Below, in pieces: positions 11,914 through 25,264 of a stretch of 64,000 nt of DNA. Origin of the DNA: Vitis vinifera (lineage: Eukaryota > Streptophyta > Magnoliopsida > Vitales > Vitaceae); assembly GCF_030704535.1 (NCBI RefSeq), contig NC_081812.1:22109501-22173500 (forward strand), in the 5' to 3' direction. The notes below the pieces were generated by a model that saw only the letters and a program-made list of their open reading frames with translations, searched no databases and had not been told where the DNA came from. Positions within the stretch are counted from its first letter, which is position 1. Every line of letters starts with the position of its first letter. The translations under genes were made by a program, and so were the position numbers.

Positions 11914-12902
11914 ATGGATCTTGAAGAGTGGGAGTACCTGCCCGATGATGGGTTTCTTGATTTCAGTGAAGACGGTGGGAGGAAGATCTTCATCAGGGAC
12001 AGTGATCCCAACTCCAAGGGCGTTTTCGACATGAATTACTTCATATGCCCAACTCCCAAGCGTGAGACTTGGGTGGAACCTCCTCCTCTCAGTCCGAGGC
12101 TGCCCAAGCAGCTTCTCCCACTCCAAATTCGGTTGGATCCACCTCCAATCGTTGATGAGGAGGTTGTGAAGCACATCACTAAGATTCCACTCCAGATTGA
12201 GGCCCTGCCACCGCCGGTGATCAGGGTTCCAAGCCTGGAAGCCTTGAAGGAAGCCGATCAAGACACGGTTTCCCAAGTTTTCTTCAAGAAAATGAAGGAA
12301 AATGAATTCGTCGACATGAAAATGGACTCTCCCAAGTCCGGAAGCAGGGGAATCCTGCCTCAAATCGAGGCGGGTGGGTTCCAGTTTGAGGAGAAGGATG
12401 AGAAGATGGAGAATACCCACAACCCATCAAAGAAAAATAATCTGGGACCGGCTCCGGGCCCAGATATCAAAGAAGATGAAGAGGGCAGTTGGACAGAGAG
12501 CAGCGGTCGGTTCAACGTATGGAAGTGGAGCTTAACTGGGATCGGTGCCCTCTGCTCCTTCGGGGTTGCTGCTACTACCATCTGCATTATCATCTTCGCC
12601 AGCAGCCAAAGAAACAAACACCACCAACACAACCAAAGGCTTCGGTTTCAGATCATCACTGACGACAAGGTCAATTCCCTCTCAAATAAATTTCATATTC
12701 CCAATTCAATTTCTTCCCCAATATATTATTCTATTCTCTTTATTTACAATTCTTCAAATTTCTCAAATTAATTACATGGTTGCAGAGGATCAAGCGAGTG
12801 GTTCACCATGCAACACAATTGAATGAAGCATTTTCTGCAGTGAGAGGAGTTCCCCTCACCAGAGCTCATATAACCTTTGGTGGCTACTATGATGGTCTCT
12901 GA
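11914..12902 (+). CDS. Plant single-pass membrane protein, DUF6821 type
   Basis: Two exons, 11914-12669 and 12786-12902, joined in phase 0 by a 116-bp GT-AG intron, code 290 residues. The protein starts MDLEEWEYLPDDGFLDF, is acidic and Pro-rich (PPPLSPRLP, LPPPVIRVP), has a conserved middle block DTVSQVFFKKMKENEFVDMK and DSPKS, then WKWSLTGIGALCSFGVAA and a run of hydrophobic residues to about 228 (one transmembrane helix near residues 205-228), a basic stretch, and a conserved C-terminus RIKRVVHHATQLNEAFSAVR ending GGYYDGL. The long acidic N-terminus is probably cytosolic or nucleoplasmic, with a short C-terminal segment past the membrane. I recognise this as an uncharacterised plant family; the DUF number is from memory. 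No biochemical role is known to me. The ATG is preceded by in-frame stop-rich leader sequence and a Kozak-like CATGAAATGG context. Confidence 0.88.
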
Positions 12903-13049
12903 GCAGTATCTTCAAGATGGGTTCGCTGTGACTCAACAATTATCAGACACCTGGATCTGCACCTGCAGGATCTTTATATATCTGTTACTGTATGTGCATA
13001 TATAGATTCCTATTTCTGTTTGTATTATAGGACCCCTTCTGGCTATATA

Positions 13050-16000
13050 ATAAAAAAACTGCCATACCATACAAGTTGGTTCCTTATATGCTTGTTTTGT
13101 GGGTGGGAGTTAGACACCAGTGCCCTGTCCACTTGTCAACCACTGCCTATTTTACATATAAATATGTATTGTAGGAGGATGATGACAGTGGACTTTTCCA
13201 AAGGAAGGTTAGGCAAGTAATGAATTGACTTGGGAGGGGAATGATTAAGATGCATAATAATGTATTTCTGGGGCAAATGAAAGAACATGGGTGATGAGAT
13301 TAAGCCAATGGAGTGGAGATATTTTCATAGTGGACATGAGAGGGAAGGATGCAAGGGTGTTGAAGAGCAAAAGTATAAAAACAAAAGAGATTTATTGGGG
13401 AGTGACCCACCCCAGAAAGGGAGGTCCCATGGGTTGTGTGGAGTGGGTGGGTGCTGTTTGTGAACGTGAGAGTGGGGGTGGTTTTCAATGGAAATGAAGA
13501 ATGTGATGGGGGCCATTGGAAGTATGTGTTTGGTGCTATGCACCTGGGCTCTTCTGTATTCAGCCAGCATTTCATGTCAGCGTGGCCCTTCCACTTCCAG
13601 CCACCAACAATCAACCAAGCCAAATCAAAGGGGGTCACTTCTTCTACAGTTTAATGGGCTTTTCTTTGGGTTTTTTTCTTTCTGGGCTTTTACAAAAATG
13701 GGTATGTATGATTGGGCTTCCAAGTTCATAATAACTAATACAACCAATAGAATGAATAAAATCTTTAAAATAATAATTAAAAATAGGACATTTCTAAGCA
13801 ATTTCCAAGTTCACCATTACAATTCAAAAATAAGATTTATTTTTCCTAAATGTTCCAAGAATAAATTGAAGTTCAAAATTGATTATTCAAACAATAGGTT
13901 GCAAGTAAAAGAAAGAATGACTTATTTAACAAGGTAAAAGAAAAACTTACAAGATTATTACAGTAAAAAAAAAGGGTAAAACCAATTAATCATTCCTTAT
14001 TTCATTGTCGACAACAGTTTTATATTCTTTAAAACATAAAAACAAGAAAAAAATACATTTGACAACTAAAATCTGTTTTTGCTTTTTTATTAAAAACAAA
14101 AAACATGGTATTTTTAAAAACATCTTTTAATTATTTTTATTATTTTTGCTTATTGAATAATTTTTAAATACCATAATCAAAAATTGTTTTCCAAACTTGT
14201 TTTCGGAAACAATTACCAAACAAGGGCCTTAAATTTTTTAAAAATTTGAAAGTGTTTTCAAGTTCAATAAATGTACCTACTTTCTTATATAAGACATTCT
14301 ATTTTTAAAAGCAAAAAATAGAAATTATATTAAAACTTCACTAAGTTTAAATATCATTATAAGGATAAAAATATCTTAGTATGATAATTAAATTGGGTAT
14401 CAGTGTTACCACTAATACCATTTAGATTATATATATGATCCAAATTTTATATACATTTATATTTTATATAAATATAATGAAATTTGGGCTGGGCTAGTTT
14501 TGCTTGGGCCCCAAACCAAGCTCAATCCAAATTTAATTCAGATAATATGTTTTTTTGGGCCTGTCCAAGTAGGGTTCCTGGTTGAAGCCATGATTTGCTT
14601 CAAGAAAACCTCCTGGAAAACACCAGAGAGGTTGCTCTGGATTGCCCATATGTAAATCAATTATCAAAATAAGAGAGAATATCCGAACCAAACTAGGAAA
14701 GGACTGGCTGAAGAGAATGGTTCCTTACCCTCAAACAGATTCGGAAGAGGACCTTTTTATCAGTCCCCTTTTGTTATTAGCCACTGTCTGAACCGAATGG
14801 TGATGCTCTTCTTCCACCTTCCGGTTATTCGAGCGGCTATTCAAAATCAAAATAAAATGCCAAAATAAGGAAAGGGGTTTTTTTTTCCTTTCTCTGGAGG
14901 AAGAATGTCTAAGGCTGCTTGAAGGACAATTGATGGGAAAGTAACAAGAGAGTCCACTCAAAAAGACCTTAGTTTTTAAGATCAAGGCATCAATCTAAGA
15001 TACTTTTGATCCATATGTTTTGATTTGTGCCTCCTAACTAAGCCAAATATGGAACCCAAATCACAAGCCATATGGCTACTCAAAGAGGCAGACTCATGTT
15101 ATCAAAATGAAAAAAAAAAAGAGACAGACCGTGAGACCCAGATTTCTTTGGATTTGAAGAAGTGTAGATGAAGAAGAACCCTGAGCCCTGACCACTCCCA
15201 TCAGGGCTTCAAGTTTGAATTGTGAATGAATGGGACTGAGAGATGGGGATGCTTCTTAGGGTTTTTTCTCAAAGCCTTTATAGGGAAGCTCCCTTCCTTC
15301 AATTACTGGAGTACCCCCACTTCTGTTTCCTAATTCTATACTCTGGGACTGGAAGGGTATGACACAAATTGAAAATAAACCCTAACCCTTTAAGAAGTGG
15401 TCCAAGCCCATCACAACATGGCCTCGCTTTTATGATAAGATAGAAAATCAAAATATTTATGTACATACAGACTATACCAGTTACCATATAAGCATGAAGG
15501 TGCTATTTATTTTTCCTTTTTAATATATAAATTTTACATGACTCAAAATTTAATTGGTTATTTTTTCTAGCCTGAAAAATATTCTCATTTTTTTTCTTAT
15601 AAAAGTAATTTTATCTTTTAAAACCTATGTCTAAATAGTCAAAATATTGGAGGGGATTAGGAGATTTATGTTAAAAATAGGTTAGAGAGAGATTTTTCTA
15701 GAACAATTTGTCCATAGATGTTGCATGGCCTGCATCAGGTGGCACATCAGGGTTCCAAGGCTACAAGACTCCCCATTTACCCTAATCATTAAATGATCCC
15801 AACTTAAAGAATGAAGTTCAACCAATACTGATTTTTGAATCAAGAATGAGCTGAGGGAACTTGATCAACAGCCCCAAGTGGACTCATCCAACAATGCCTC
15901 CCTTTCTGATTTGGTCCCAACTTCCCAATTCAGAATGCATCATCCTATTTTTATGAGTCAAATGATTAAAACAATGATTTTATAAGGATTTTTACTTGGG

Positions 16001-16110
16001 TAATTGAGTTCTGGATCCAACCCACACTCCTCTTTTGGGGTCAATAAAGCTTAATTTGTGGATTTAACAACAAATCATCACCAAAGAAATGATCACAAGT
16101 TACAAGCAAA
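13050..16110. other. Spacer without a supported gene
   Basis: After the 3' region of the DUF6821 gene (to about 13060) nothing on either strand resembles a known protein. About 13990-14235 is a copy of an AT-rich dispersed repeat (phrases like GTTTTCCAAACTTG and TTTTCGGAAACAATTACCAAACAAG). About 14560-15470 has more balanced composition, with GGGTTTTTTCTC and CCCTAACCC-like phrases, but no frame longer than about 84 codons and no family resemblance. The rest is AT-rich. Confidence 0.5.
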
Positions 16111-16252
16111 CAAAACTCAACAATTTACGTATGGAAAAGAACAACAATAATCACAAAGGAATGAATATATATATGTGAATCCCATAAAACCCAGGTAGGC
16201 CACAATGGGAGAAAGAAAAAGGAGGAATAGAGAGGGAGAACAGAACACCCAA

Positions 16253-16435
16253 CTAGAAAAGAAATCCAAAGACAAGAGCCACAACAGAAGCCAAGGCAGC
16301 CGGGACAAATGCGGCGGTGTCAGAGGTGGGGCTGGGCGCCGGAGCATCTGCAGCAGCCACATTTGGGACCATGGATGCGGCCATCATCACCATCACCACA
16401 CCCATCAACAGCACTCTCATCTTCATTGTCTCCAT
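16253..16435 (-). CDS. AGP14: Arabinogalactan peptide (AGP14-like)
   Basis: A single-exon gene for a 60-residue AG-peptide precursor. Residues 1 to about 28 (METMKMRVLLMGVVMVMMAA...) are a signal peptide; the mature core is about 10-12 residues (ADAPAPSPTSD), whose Pro residues would be hydroxylated and carry arabinogalactan chains; the rest (FVPAALASVVALVFGFLF) is a GPI-anchor addition signal. This three-part layout and the METMKM start match AGP12/13/14/21-type peptides, which sit on the outer face of the plasma membrane; AGP14 is known to affect root-hair length in Arabidopsis. An ATG at 16462 would add nine residues (MFLLKENSK) before the signal peptide; 16435 is preferred by family comparison. 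Confidence 0.93.
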   Translation of the reverse strand: METMKMRVLLMGVVMVMMAASMVPNVAAADAPAPSPTSDTAAFVPAALASVVALVFGFLF

Positions 16436-16510
16436 TTTGGAATTCTCTTTCAGTAGAAACAAACAAGGACGATGATTCTTTGATTGTTGAGGAGTGAAGG
16501 TGAGTGGGGG

Positions 16511-16520
16511 TTTATATAAT
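16511..16520 (-). promoter_or_regulatory. TATA box of the AG-peptide gene
   Basis: Minus-strand ATTATATAAA lies 77 bases upstream of the AG-peptide ATG, followed by a short leader. Position and sequence fit a plant TATA box. Confidence 0.6.
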
Positions 16521-16539
16521 AAAAGGGGAAAGAAAGGAG

Positions 16540-19500
16540 GGGGTTCACTGGCAGCTGCCCGTTGTGACAGTTGTTCATTGGGTAATGGGTATAGCCTCTG
16601 AGGTAACCGCTTTTGTGGGGGTGCCCGCTGCCCCTAGCTTGACAGGGTGTAAGGGTGGTTGGGTGCCATACAGCTGTAGCCAACGGTATAAATGGGGCCC
16701 ATACCTTTGTTGGGTTAAAACTTAAAACTCTGTTTGGAGACCATCCTCTCATGGGCTCTGCTCTACTGTGGATTTTTAAGGCTCTGAATAAAAGATATGA
16801 GAGATGGAGAATCTCCCCTTTTGGATTAAAGAAAGCTTTAAATTATTTGATGGAAATGAAAGGTGGTGAGGTGTTTTGGCTTCCCAAGCAAATAAATTTT
16901 TTGTAGGAGGGACTTACACAAATTCGAGCATATCTCAAGAGTTATGGAATGCCCTTGTATAATTGTAAAGATGATTGGTTTTAGAGTTCATCTTTATGAA
17001 GGATCTTAGAGGTCATCTCTTATGAAGGACCTTATTCATAAGTAAGATAATTTTTATTAAAAACACTTTGAATAAAAAATTCGTCAAGTTATTCCCAAAC
17101 CCCTGTTCAATTTACTTGAATTGATCGTTCCTACTCTTTTCTTTACCGGATTTGATGGATCAACCGTTTGTTCATAATGGGTTTTCTCCACAAGCAAATC
17201 AACAACTAATTGTTGATCATGAGAGAAGGGAAAGCTGAGCCCACTAGTCTCTTTGCAATTCAAAACAGTATCATAACTTAAACCAAACTTTCCACTGTTA
17301 GGTGAGTTAGATAGTAATCCACAATTACCTTTCACTTATCAAGATTCAAGATAATCATATTCGTAAGAGACTCCACCTTTCCCATTTTTTGAATGGCCCA
17401 TGGATTATGATGATCGCAAAATCCACCACCTTTTCTAACGGTACCAAATTCTAAGGCTATCTTCCTCTCCCACCATTCAAACATCTGACACCCCCTTTTC
17501 AATTTATTGAATGATGGCATCAAATGGTATTGAGGAAATCTTCAAAGTGGTGGGTCCTTTTAGTTTCATGGTCATATATATCCTAACTAACAGTGGTCCA
17601 TTACAACAACTATGGGGGGTTAGGGGTCCCCCTCCTAGCATTGTGGTAATAATATACCTTGTTTTGAGTGGCAAAAGAAAACAAAACTTAGAAAATTTTG
17701 AATGAAGTAGAGCAGAGGGTTTGAATGGTCTCACACAGTTGCTTCAAATTAAATTTGAACATGGTGATATTGGTTGTGCTAGAGACACCCAATATGCCCT
17801 AATGCCCTAATGCCCTAATGCACATCCACAAACTCATAAGTCCTCATTTATTTTCATGGTTGGAAGTCCACTCTCTCTATGATGGGGCTCAAGTTGGAGA
17901 CCTCCATTATTAAGCAGAAGTGTAGGCCTAGGTGGCCATGATATCAAACCATGTACATGGCTAGGCCTTGGGCTCACCAGGCCCATTATAAAAGATAGCC
18001 CAATAACATCTTACCCCCAAGCTTAAACCTCAATCACATGAACCCCATACGCCCATTAACAATTTACAAGATCCCAAAAATCCAAACAGATCGCAAAATA
18101 ATCTTTGAAATTAGAACAACACAAAAAGATGGAGATTGAATAAACCCTAACCCTAAAATCTAAATTGAAAACCTAAAGTTTCTGTTTAATTTTCGAAAAG
18201 TATCAAAAAAAAGAAAAAAAATAGTAATAGAAAGTCGGATATAATTATTTTATTATTATTTTTTCTCTCTATTTTTTTTCTTTAAATTTTTCAAAAATCA
18301 AATATAACCAAAATGTTATTTCAAACGCCATTTATTTTCGACACGATGTACTCAACCTAACCAGCATAAAAATGAAATTGAGAGGGAAAGAGGTGAAGTG
18401 TATATAAGGCACAAAATTGAATCAAGAAAGGGACTCCAAACCATAAAAATGAAAGCCTACCTCATAACTACACAATATTCACCCACTAGAAAAATGTAAA
18501 TTTATAATGAAAAGGAAATTTCCATTAAAATTTGAAAAGGTCTTCACCGCCAGATATTGGGTGGGTCAAGTTTGGATAACCTAATTGGAACCTCATACAT
18601 TGGGTGGGTTGAATTAAAGAGGCCAATGATAATAATAATAATAATAATAAGGTTAAGATTAGGGTTTTTCTAAGTTAGTCAAAAGTTTAATTAGACCATA
18701 TTTATTCATATTTATTCACTGAATTCTAATATTCGAAACTAATTAACTTAGTAGGATATTTCTAAAAAGATTTAAAATTAGTTTTAAAAATTTTATAAAT
18801 TAGCTTTATTAAATAATATTAATATTTTATTTTAAAATTTTAATTTTATCAAATTCCACAAAAGCCTCCCTAGTTGATTAATAAAATTAAATTATGAATT
18901 TTTTTAAAGCTATTAGATTCGGCATATTTGACTTTAATGATAAAAAGTAATGAGAGTAAAAAAAATATTTTAATTGAGGAAAAAATGAATAATTTTTTTG
19001 AGTTATATGGGTTTTTAGAAAGTTTAAAGAAAAATAAAAGAAAGAAATTAGTTACTAAGGGTATAACGACTGTTTTCAATAATAATTTTTTTATTTTTAA
19101 AATAATTTTTGTTTTTCAAAACAAAAAACTAAAAAACACTATTTTTTATTTTTTACTTTCAAAAATAGAAAACATAGAGTTTTAACACCTTTTAATTTTT
19201 TTAAATAGTTTTCACTTATTTTTTTTAAAGTTATTTTAAAAAATAATTATATAAACATATATAATAATAAAAATAAAATTATAGATATAAAAATTATTTT
19301 TAAAGCATATTTAAAAATATTAAAAATATTTTTGATTAGTAAGCCATTTTCAAAAACTGTTTTTAAAAATTATTTTGTAAAACTATTTGACAAAACTAAT
19401 TATCAAACTGGTCTAAATTTTTTTTTTTTTAAATAATTCTATTATATTTTTATTTTATTTGAAAGAAAGTGGAAATTTTGAAAATGTGTTGTGAAGTGTA

Positions 19501-19600
19501 GAAAGTATAGACCGTCCATTTTCAATCGCACGGTCACCATTTTTTCAGTTGTTTTATAATCTTAGAAATGCAGATAAATAGGGAAAGGAGAAAAGAAATC
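16540..19600. other. Spacer without a supported gene
   Basis: No recognisable coding region. Contains three and a half tandem copies of ATGCCCTAA at about 17794-17821, a (TAA)n run at about 18628-18650, and a long AT-rich block 18690-19440 built of the same TTTTTAAAAA/GTTTTCAAAAAC phrases seen elsewhere in the window. Right end includes the promoter of the DUF1639 gene. Confidence 0.5.
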
Positions 19601-20234
19601 TCCATGGGATGAGAGCTAACAAACGTTGAAACAGAGACTGTGAGACACAGAGAGACCAAGAAAAAGCAGCTTCAGAGCAGATATAGAGAACGTGGAGACG
19701 ATATCCAAGCGATTATCCTGGATTTTCGATCTGGATTTTCTATGTTTTTCAGTATTACTTGATATTTTCCTGGAAAATTCGTCTTTTCTCGACGCATTTG
19801 ACTCTCTCACATGTAATTCTCCCCATCCAAAACGTCCTCTTCCTCGTCATCTTCCCTTTCTTTGCATTTGATGCTTCTTCTTTGTGAATATTTCTATTTT
19901 TGGGTTCTTTTGGTGATTTTTCGACCCATTTGAATCGCAGGAAATTTTGAGGAAGATTTCCTCTGTCAGAGTCGTAGATCTTGAGGTTGAAGATGATCAC
20001 CTTGACGCTGTGTGTGGTGGCTAAGAAATTGTAGGAGAACGAGTGGAAACGTGAACTAGCTGTCGTGAAATTGCGAGGTCTGTTTCCCTTTCTCACAATT
20101 TCTCAGCAACCAAATGACCTTCAAGTTACAGTTTTGGGTCTCTTTTTCTTCTGTGCCTTCCTTGCTGATGAGGAAAATTCAAATGGGTCTGCGAAAAATC
20201 ATGGTGTTCCTTTGTTTTTCTTTTCCTTGCAGAT

Positions 20235-21237
20235 ATGGAGAAGGAAGAGAAGAGCCAGAGAACCTATAAAGGTCCAGAAACTGATTTTTTCTTACAGTGG
20301 GGTAATAGGAAGAGGCTTAGATGTGTGAGGGTCAAAGACCCAAATGTTTCAGTTCGATCCAATGGTGCTATTCGCAGGAAAATCACATCTCGTATTGATC
20401 GCTCCGTCGTCACTGGTTCTGAGAAAGAAAGCGCTCATCTTCAACCCAGTCGCTTCACAAGGTGAGAAAACCCCAACAGGGGATTAAGAAAAATTGCCCA
20501 GAAAAATGAAGACGAAACCAGAACAAACCAACCGGAGAACAAGGTCTGACAGGTTTTCTTTCTGTTTGGGGTTTGTGTATGGTTACAGGAATACAGAGGG
20601 TGCGACGCTTAGATCGGTGACAAACGAGAACCGGAAATCGGGTTCGTCGGAGAAGGAAGATCGGTACTACACGACCAGAGGATCGGCGGGTATGGATGAT
20701 AACGGCAAAGTTTCGGTTGAGGGTGGAGGAGGAGGTGATGACAGAGGTCTGGTGTGGCCAAAACTCTATATTTCACTGTCCAGCAAAGAGAAAGAGGAGG
20801 ACTTTATGGCTATGAAAGGCTGTAAACTCCCTCAAAGGCCTAAGAAAAGAGCCAAGATCATTCAGAGAAGCTTACTTGTAAGCTTTCTTTTCTCTTCATC
20901 CTTTTTTCAATTTCCAATTCTTCTTTTTTCTGGGAATTTGGGGTTTTTGAAGGAGTTTGATTTGAGATTTGATTTTTACATGCAGTTGGTGAGTCCAGGG
21001 GCATGGTTGTCTGATATGTGTCAAGAGAGGTATGAGGTGAGGGAGAAGAAGACTTCTAAGAAGGTGATTTTCTTATACTTTCTCTCTCCCTTTCTCCTCC
21101 TTCTTTTCCTCTTGTTTATGGTGGTTTCATCAAATCTTGGGTTAGTGGGGTATTTGTGTGATCTGGTGTTTGGGTTTGTGTTGCAGAGACCAAGAGGATT
21201 GAAGGCCATGGGAAGTATGGAAAGTGATTCAGAATGA
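20235..21237 (+). CDS. DUF1639 family protein
   Basis: Four exons, 20235-20461, 20589-20877, 20986-21063 and 21187-21237, give 214 residues with GT-AG introns of 108-127 bp. The conserved DUF1639 core is WPKLYISLSSKEKEEDFMAM followed by KGCKLPQRPKKRAKIIQRSL and, in exon 3, VSPGAWLSDMCQERYEVREK. The N-terminus is basic and opens MEKEEKSQRTYKG, with a DFFLQWGNRKRLRC motif near residues 18-31; the PKKRAK stretch could act as a nuclear localisation signal (inference). The family is plant-specific and of unknown function. Bases TTGCAGAT immediately before the ATG look like a splice acceptor, so the leader probably has an intron (donor near 20078). The tail ends KAMGSMESDSE. Confidence 0.9.
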
Positions 21238-21299
21238 AAGAGCAGAAGGGGGCTTTCCTTTGGTTTTTGAATTTTGAATTTTGATTTCTTTCTTCTATG

Positions 21300-24200
21300 G
21301 CAAGTGGGGAAGATGAGATGAGGCTGGCCTGTATAGGAGTCTTTTCTAATTTATAATGAGAAAATACTTTTATCATTTCTTCTTCTTCTTCTTCTTCTTC
21401 TACTCCCTTCTTTGGAATGGGCCACTCTAGACATTGGGGGCTTTTGCAGCTCCTAGTATTAGAGAGAGTACCCTTTCTTTTTAAGGGCAAGTTCATATCC
21501 TTCCCCTGAAGAAGGTAAAGTTGCTTGTAGAATCTTCACACATTATGACAGTAAAAGTAATTATTTGCCTTTTTTCTTTCTTGGAATTGCAAATCTGCCA
21601 TGAAGTTGATATCTTACCACATGCCCTAAAAGGTATAGTATACTTGTAAACGAAAGCATTACATGAGGATGAGGTCAATCATTGTGTTGATTGGGGCCTA
21701 GCACCCCATTTTGACTAAGCCCTTCATTTTTCAGCACCCTAAGCTTTTGCATCATGCCTAGCTTTTCAGAGTTTTACATTTTGAAAGCCTTAAAACATGT
21801 TGAAAATGGGCATTACAAGGCTAAATAAACCTCAAATCATCCTTTACTCAACCTCAAGATAAATTACTCAACCTAAAATCTCCATCGGTTACTCAACAAG
21901 GGTAAATTAATTGACCTAAATGTCATTCCTTGAGTTTATTCTACAAAACCTAGCTTGATTTTGGCAAAGAGCCATCAAGAAGAGAACACTCTTAAGCTAA
22001 GTGTAATAAAATTAGGAAACTTTTATCCATATGAGACATTTCTTAACTTTTTGAGATTGTCGCAATAGGTAATGCAACCTTCCATTTATAGCTACTCTCG
22101 CATGTTTATTGTGTGGGAGTTGAGCAAGCTTTTCGCTTCAAGCACTAAAACACCTAAAAAGTTGGCTTCAAATTCCTTCAATCACCTCGCAGTTGCTCCA
22201 AATACCTTCACAAAGTATCTAGAATATTTCAAAGCTACTTGAAACCCTTGGAGAATGCCCAAATGATATATTTATGTAAAATTAGGAATAGACCATGATA
22301 CATCCTTGCACCTAGTTCATCTATGCCTCTATGTGGAACCTTTGCATTAGTTCTTGATGTTGTCATAACAATTCAAATGGTTCCTAACTAGCTTTGCTCA
22401 TAAACACTTCTATCTACTAGATAATGTATTCTATTGTAGAAGGAATTCTCTCTCGTCAAGTGATGCATTGTACCTTAATGGACTAGTAGCAAGTCTTTTT
22501 CATCCTTGTTGCTTTTCTAGAGTCCTTGGTTTTTCCTCTTAGAATGCTTGAAGTTGCCTCTTTGTAAGGTTTATTACTCAATAACACCTAGTATCTCCAA
22601 CAATTGTGGTTGGTAATGGCCACAAACATGAAATTCCCTTTTCCTTTCTTTTTTTTTTTTTTCCTTTTTTTGGCATTTGTGTGGCACTTAGACCTATCTA
22701 AGCCAACCTATATTCAACCCACACAACGCAAACAATGACCCATGAGTAACACCCTACCTTGTATATTACTTTATAGATAATTACAAGAACAATTCAACCA
22801 ACTCTCTTGGTGAGTTCATATAGGGAATGACCTAATAGCATATTATTTATAAGTTACATTAGTGATTAAAACTGAAAAGCTATTATAACTACTATCCAAG
22901 TAAACTACAACCAAGTTACTCCAAACACCGTCCAAGCTAAAATTTCTTAAGGAAAAATATAGGAAAACTCTTTGCAAAAAGCTGAAACCAGGATCTTCTG
23001 GTTAATCACTTTCTTTTTTCTAAATAGTCATCAAAAGTTCTTACAATAAGCTAGTTTTTCCCTTTTATAATGACAACCCTCAACTACTTTTTGAAGGTTT
23101 CCAAGATACAATTAGTAGCCTTTAAAAACAAAAACTCACATTTGGACTTCTAATTTAATAACAAACTTTTCTCATACAAACCTTTGATATTTTCAAATTG
23201 TCATAAATTGGCTAGTACTGCATTAATTAGCCAATTAATTTTCACTTATCTAGGAACTAACTCATTTGAATTCAAATTCAAACTCAAATTCCAATTAAAA
23301 TGCTTCAACTTATCTCTAAGCTTTAACAATTTACCACATGTTTATAATTTGCCTTATGATCTTGCAAGTTCATTGCATGCAATGCTTGTCTTTTGATTGT
23401 GCCACATGTCCCTAAGCCTAACAACCCACTTTTGCCATGCCATAATCTTAAGGACTTAGTTGCTTAGTTGCACCTTTGCTTACCACTTGCCCATTTGTTC
23501 AAGAGATATGCTTGGCTTATGCCTTGTAAGACTATCTCGACCCATTAGTATCAGGCCTTGTAGTGCTACAACTTTTTGCTTGGGCTTGCCCCAATGCTAA
23601 AGTGTCATCCATGAGTCATCTTAGTGTCAACCCATGCTTGTTGTTGGGTCCACGAGCATTTAGCTAGTTCATGTGTTTAGGTAGCCTCATTTATGTTCTC
23701 AAGCCATTGATATGCCCAGGTAGACAAGCTCGTGCATGATCCATTATGTTGTTTGTGTCTCTAAACAACTTATATGTGTTAAAACCTTTCTTAGTCCACA
23801 TGATTGTAATTTGCCTTGGTGTTAAGCCCTTTTTTTAGCCTATGATATGTATTGTTATGTTAGCCTATGTGTATGCTAGTCATGTTAATCCTTCCAATCT
23901 AAGGTAACCTTCGTGTTATTACACTTTGGATTACACCATACCCATGGTATTGTGCCCATGTGTGTTGTGCTAGCAAGGCTCACCATCACCCTTACTTGTG
24001 TCTGAAGCCCTCATGTCGTGTCATTGGTGTGACATAGCTTACCCACTATTACCACCTTTGAGTGAGTTATCCTCCCCCTAAATAGTATTTTAAGACATTT
24101 CCAAAGTTCCAAGAATAGACATCATAGATACTTGAGTATATATGATAAATTTTCTAAAAAAATCGAAAATTTGTTGAGTCACCCACATGGTGCCTTGCAT

Positions 24201-25250
24201 GTGCATGCTCTTGCATTGTGTATTGCCACCCTCAAGCCACAATAAGCCATGGCATGATCCTTTAGCCTCGATCATCACCTTTGTCTTACCCATGACATAT
24301 CACTTTACATGCATTGGTGACGTGTCATCTATGCTAAGGTGACGAGGAACCGCGCCCACCAAGTAGAGTATATGCCCTTATCAACTTCGCTTGCAATAGT
24401 CTTATATTGCTTCCTCAAAGTGTCAAAAGGTTGTTCTTTCTCCCAACATTATTTGCTTTCTGGTGTTCCCTTTTAATGAACTAAGAAATCTATTCTTCTA
24501 TTTCCCTGATTACTCATGGTTCAATGGTTCAAAATCCTATAAACCTTATTCTTGAATTGCTTTCAAATGGTAGGTGGTGTGTACATCTATTGCACTATAG
24601 TAGGATCCTGATATTTATGAAGGAATTTCAAAAGGCTCACATAAAATGAACAAGGATAAAAATATCAATAAACACAGATACATCGATACTTGTATTTTAC
24701 GTATATATTAAAAATATCGATGAACATTTTGACAAAAATTTCAGGGGAACGAAAATTGTTCAAAATTTATGAAAATATTTGAAAAAGCTTAAAAAATATA
24801 AAAATAAAATAAAAAATATACATATTAAAAGTTTTTTTATAAATGTAATTGAGATTTAATTATATCACTAATTTATCTTATCAAATTAATTTTAATTTAT
24901 AAAATATTATAACTTCATTAATATTTTAGCAAATTTTGAATAAATTTATATTTTTAATATTTTAAAATAAAAATATTCAAAATTAAAAAGGATTAATTAC
25001 ATAAATATAAAAAATAATTAAAAATAAAAGGATAATATAAAATAAAATGATGACATAAATTTAAAATAAAAGATAAATTAAAAAAATAAATAGAAAAACA
25101 CGGAAGTATGAGCATTGGATACCTTTGCAAAAACAAGGGTAAAATATGAATCGTTGAATCATCAAAAACAACAATCTGGTCGTTGGATCATCAAAGTACA
25201 AAAGGGGCGAATTTTTATTATTATTATTATTTTAAAATGTGAAATTTCTC
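21300..25250. other. Long spacer without a supported gene
   Basis: A (TTC)n microsatellite lies at about 21380-21402. From 21650 to 24480 the composition is balanced and C/T-rich on the plus strand, with many broken frames and phrases such as ATGTGTGTTGTGCTAGC and GTGTCATTGGTGTGACAT, but no protein resemblance; it may be old LTR-element flank, given the integrase fossil to its right (inference). From 24650 to 25250 it is strongly AT-rich with repeated AAAATATCGATGA phrases. Confidence 0.4.
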
Positions 25251-25264
25251 CACATTTTCGTCCA

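Noticed and set aside
13488-13937. 149-codon plus-strand frame
   Set aside because: It runs from balanced sequence into AT-rich repeat DNA, the protein is rich in Asn/Lys/Ile, and it overlaps competing frames; no family resemblance.
14731-14985. Open frame of 84 codons on the minus strand
   Set aside because: No domain, no conserved start, low-complexity Lys/Ser/Glu content and no joined exons; treated as chance.
17084-17523. Two adjacent minus-strand frames of 83 and 63 codons
   Set aside because: Considered as part of an old element or a gene, but no motif was recognisable and the frames do not join at plausible splice sites.
17794-17821. Interstitial telomere-like tract (ATGCCCTAA repeated)
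   Set aside because: The 9-bp unit differs from the plant telomere unit and there are only about three copies; a short simple repeat.
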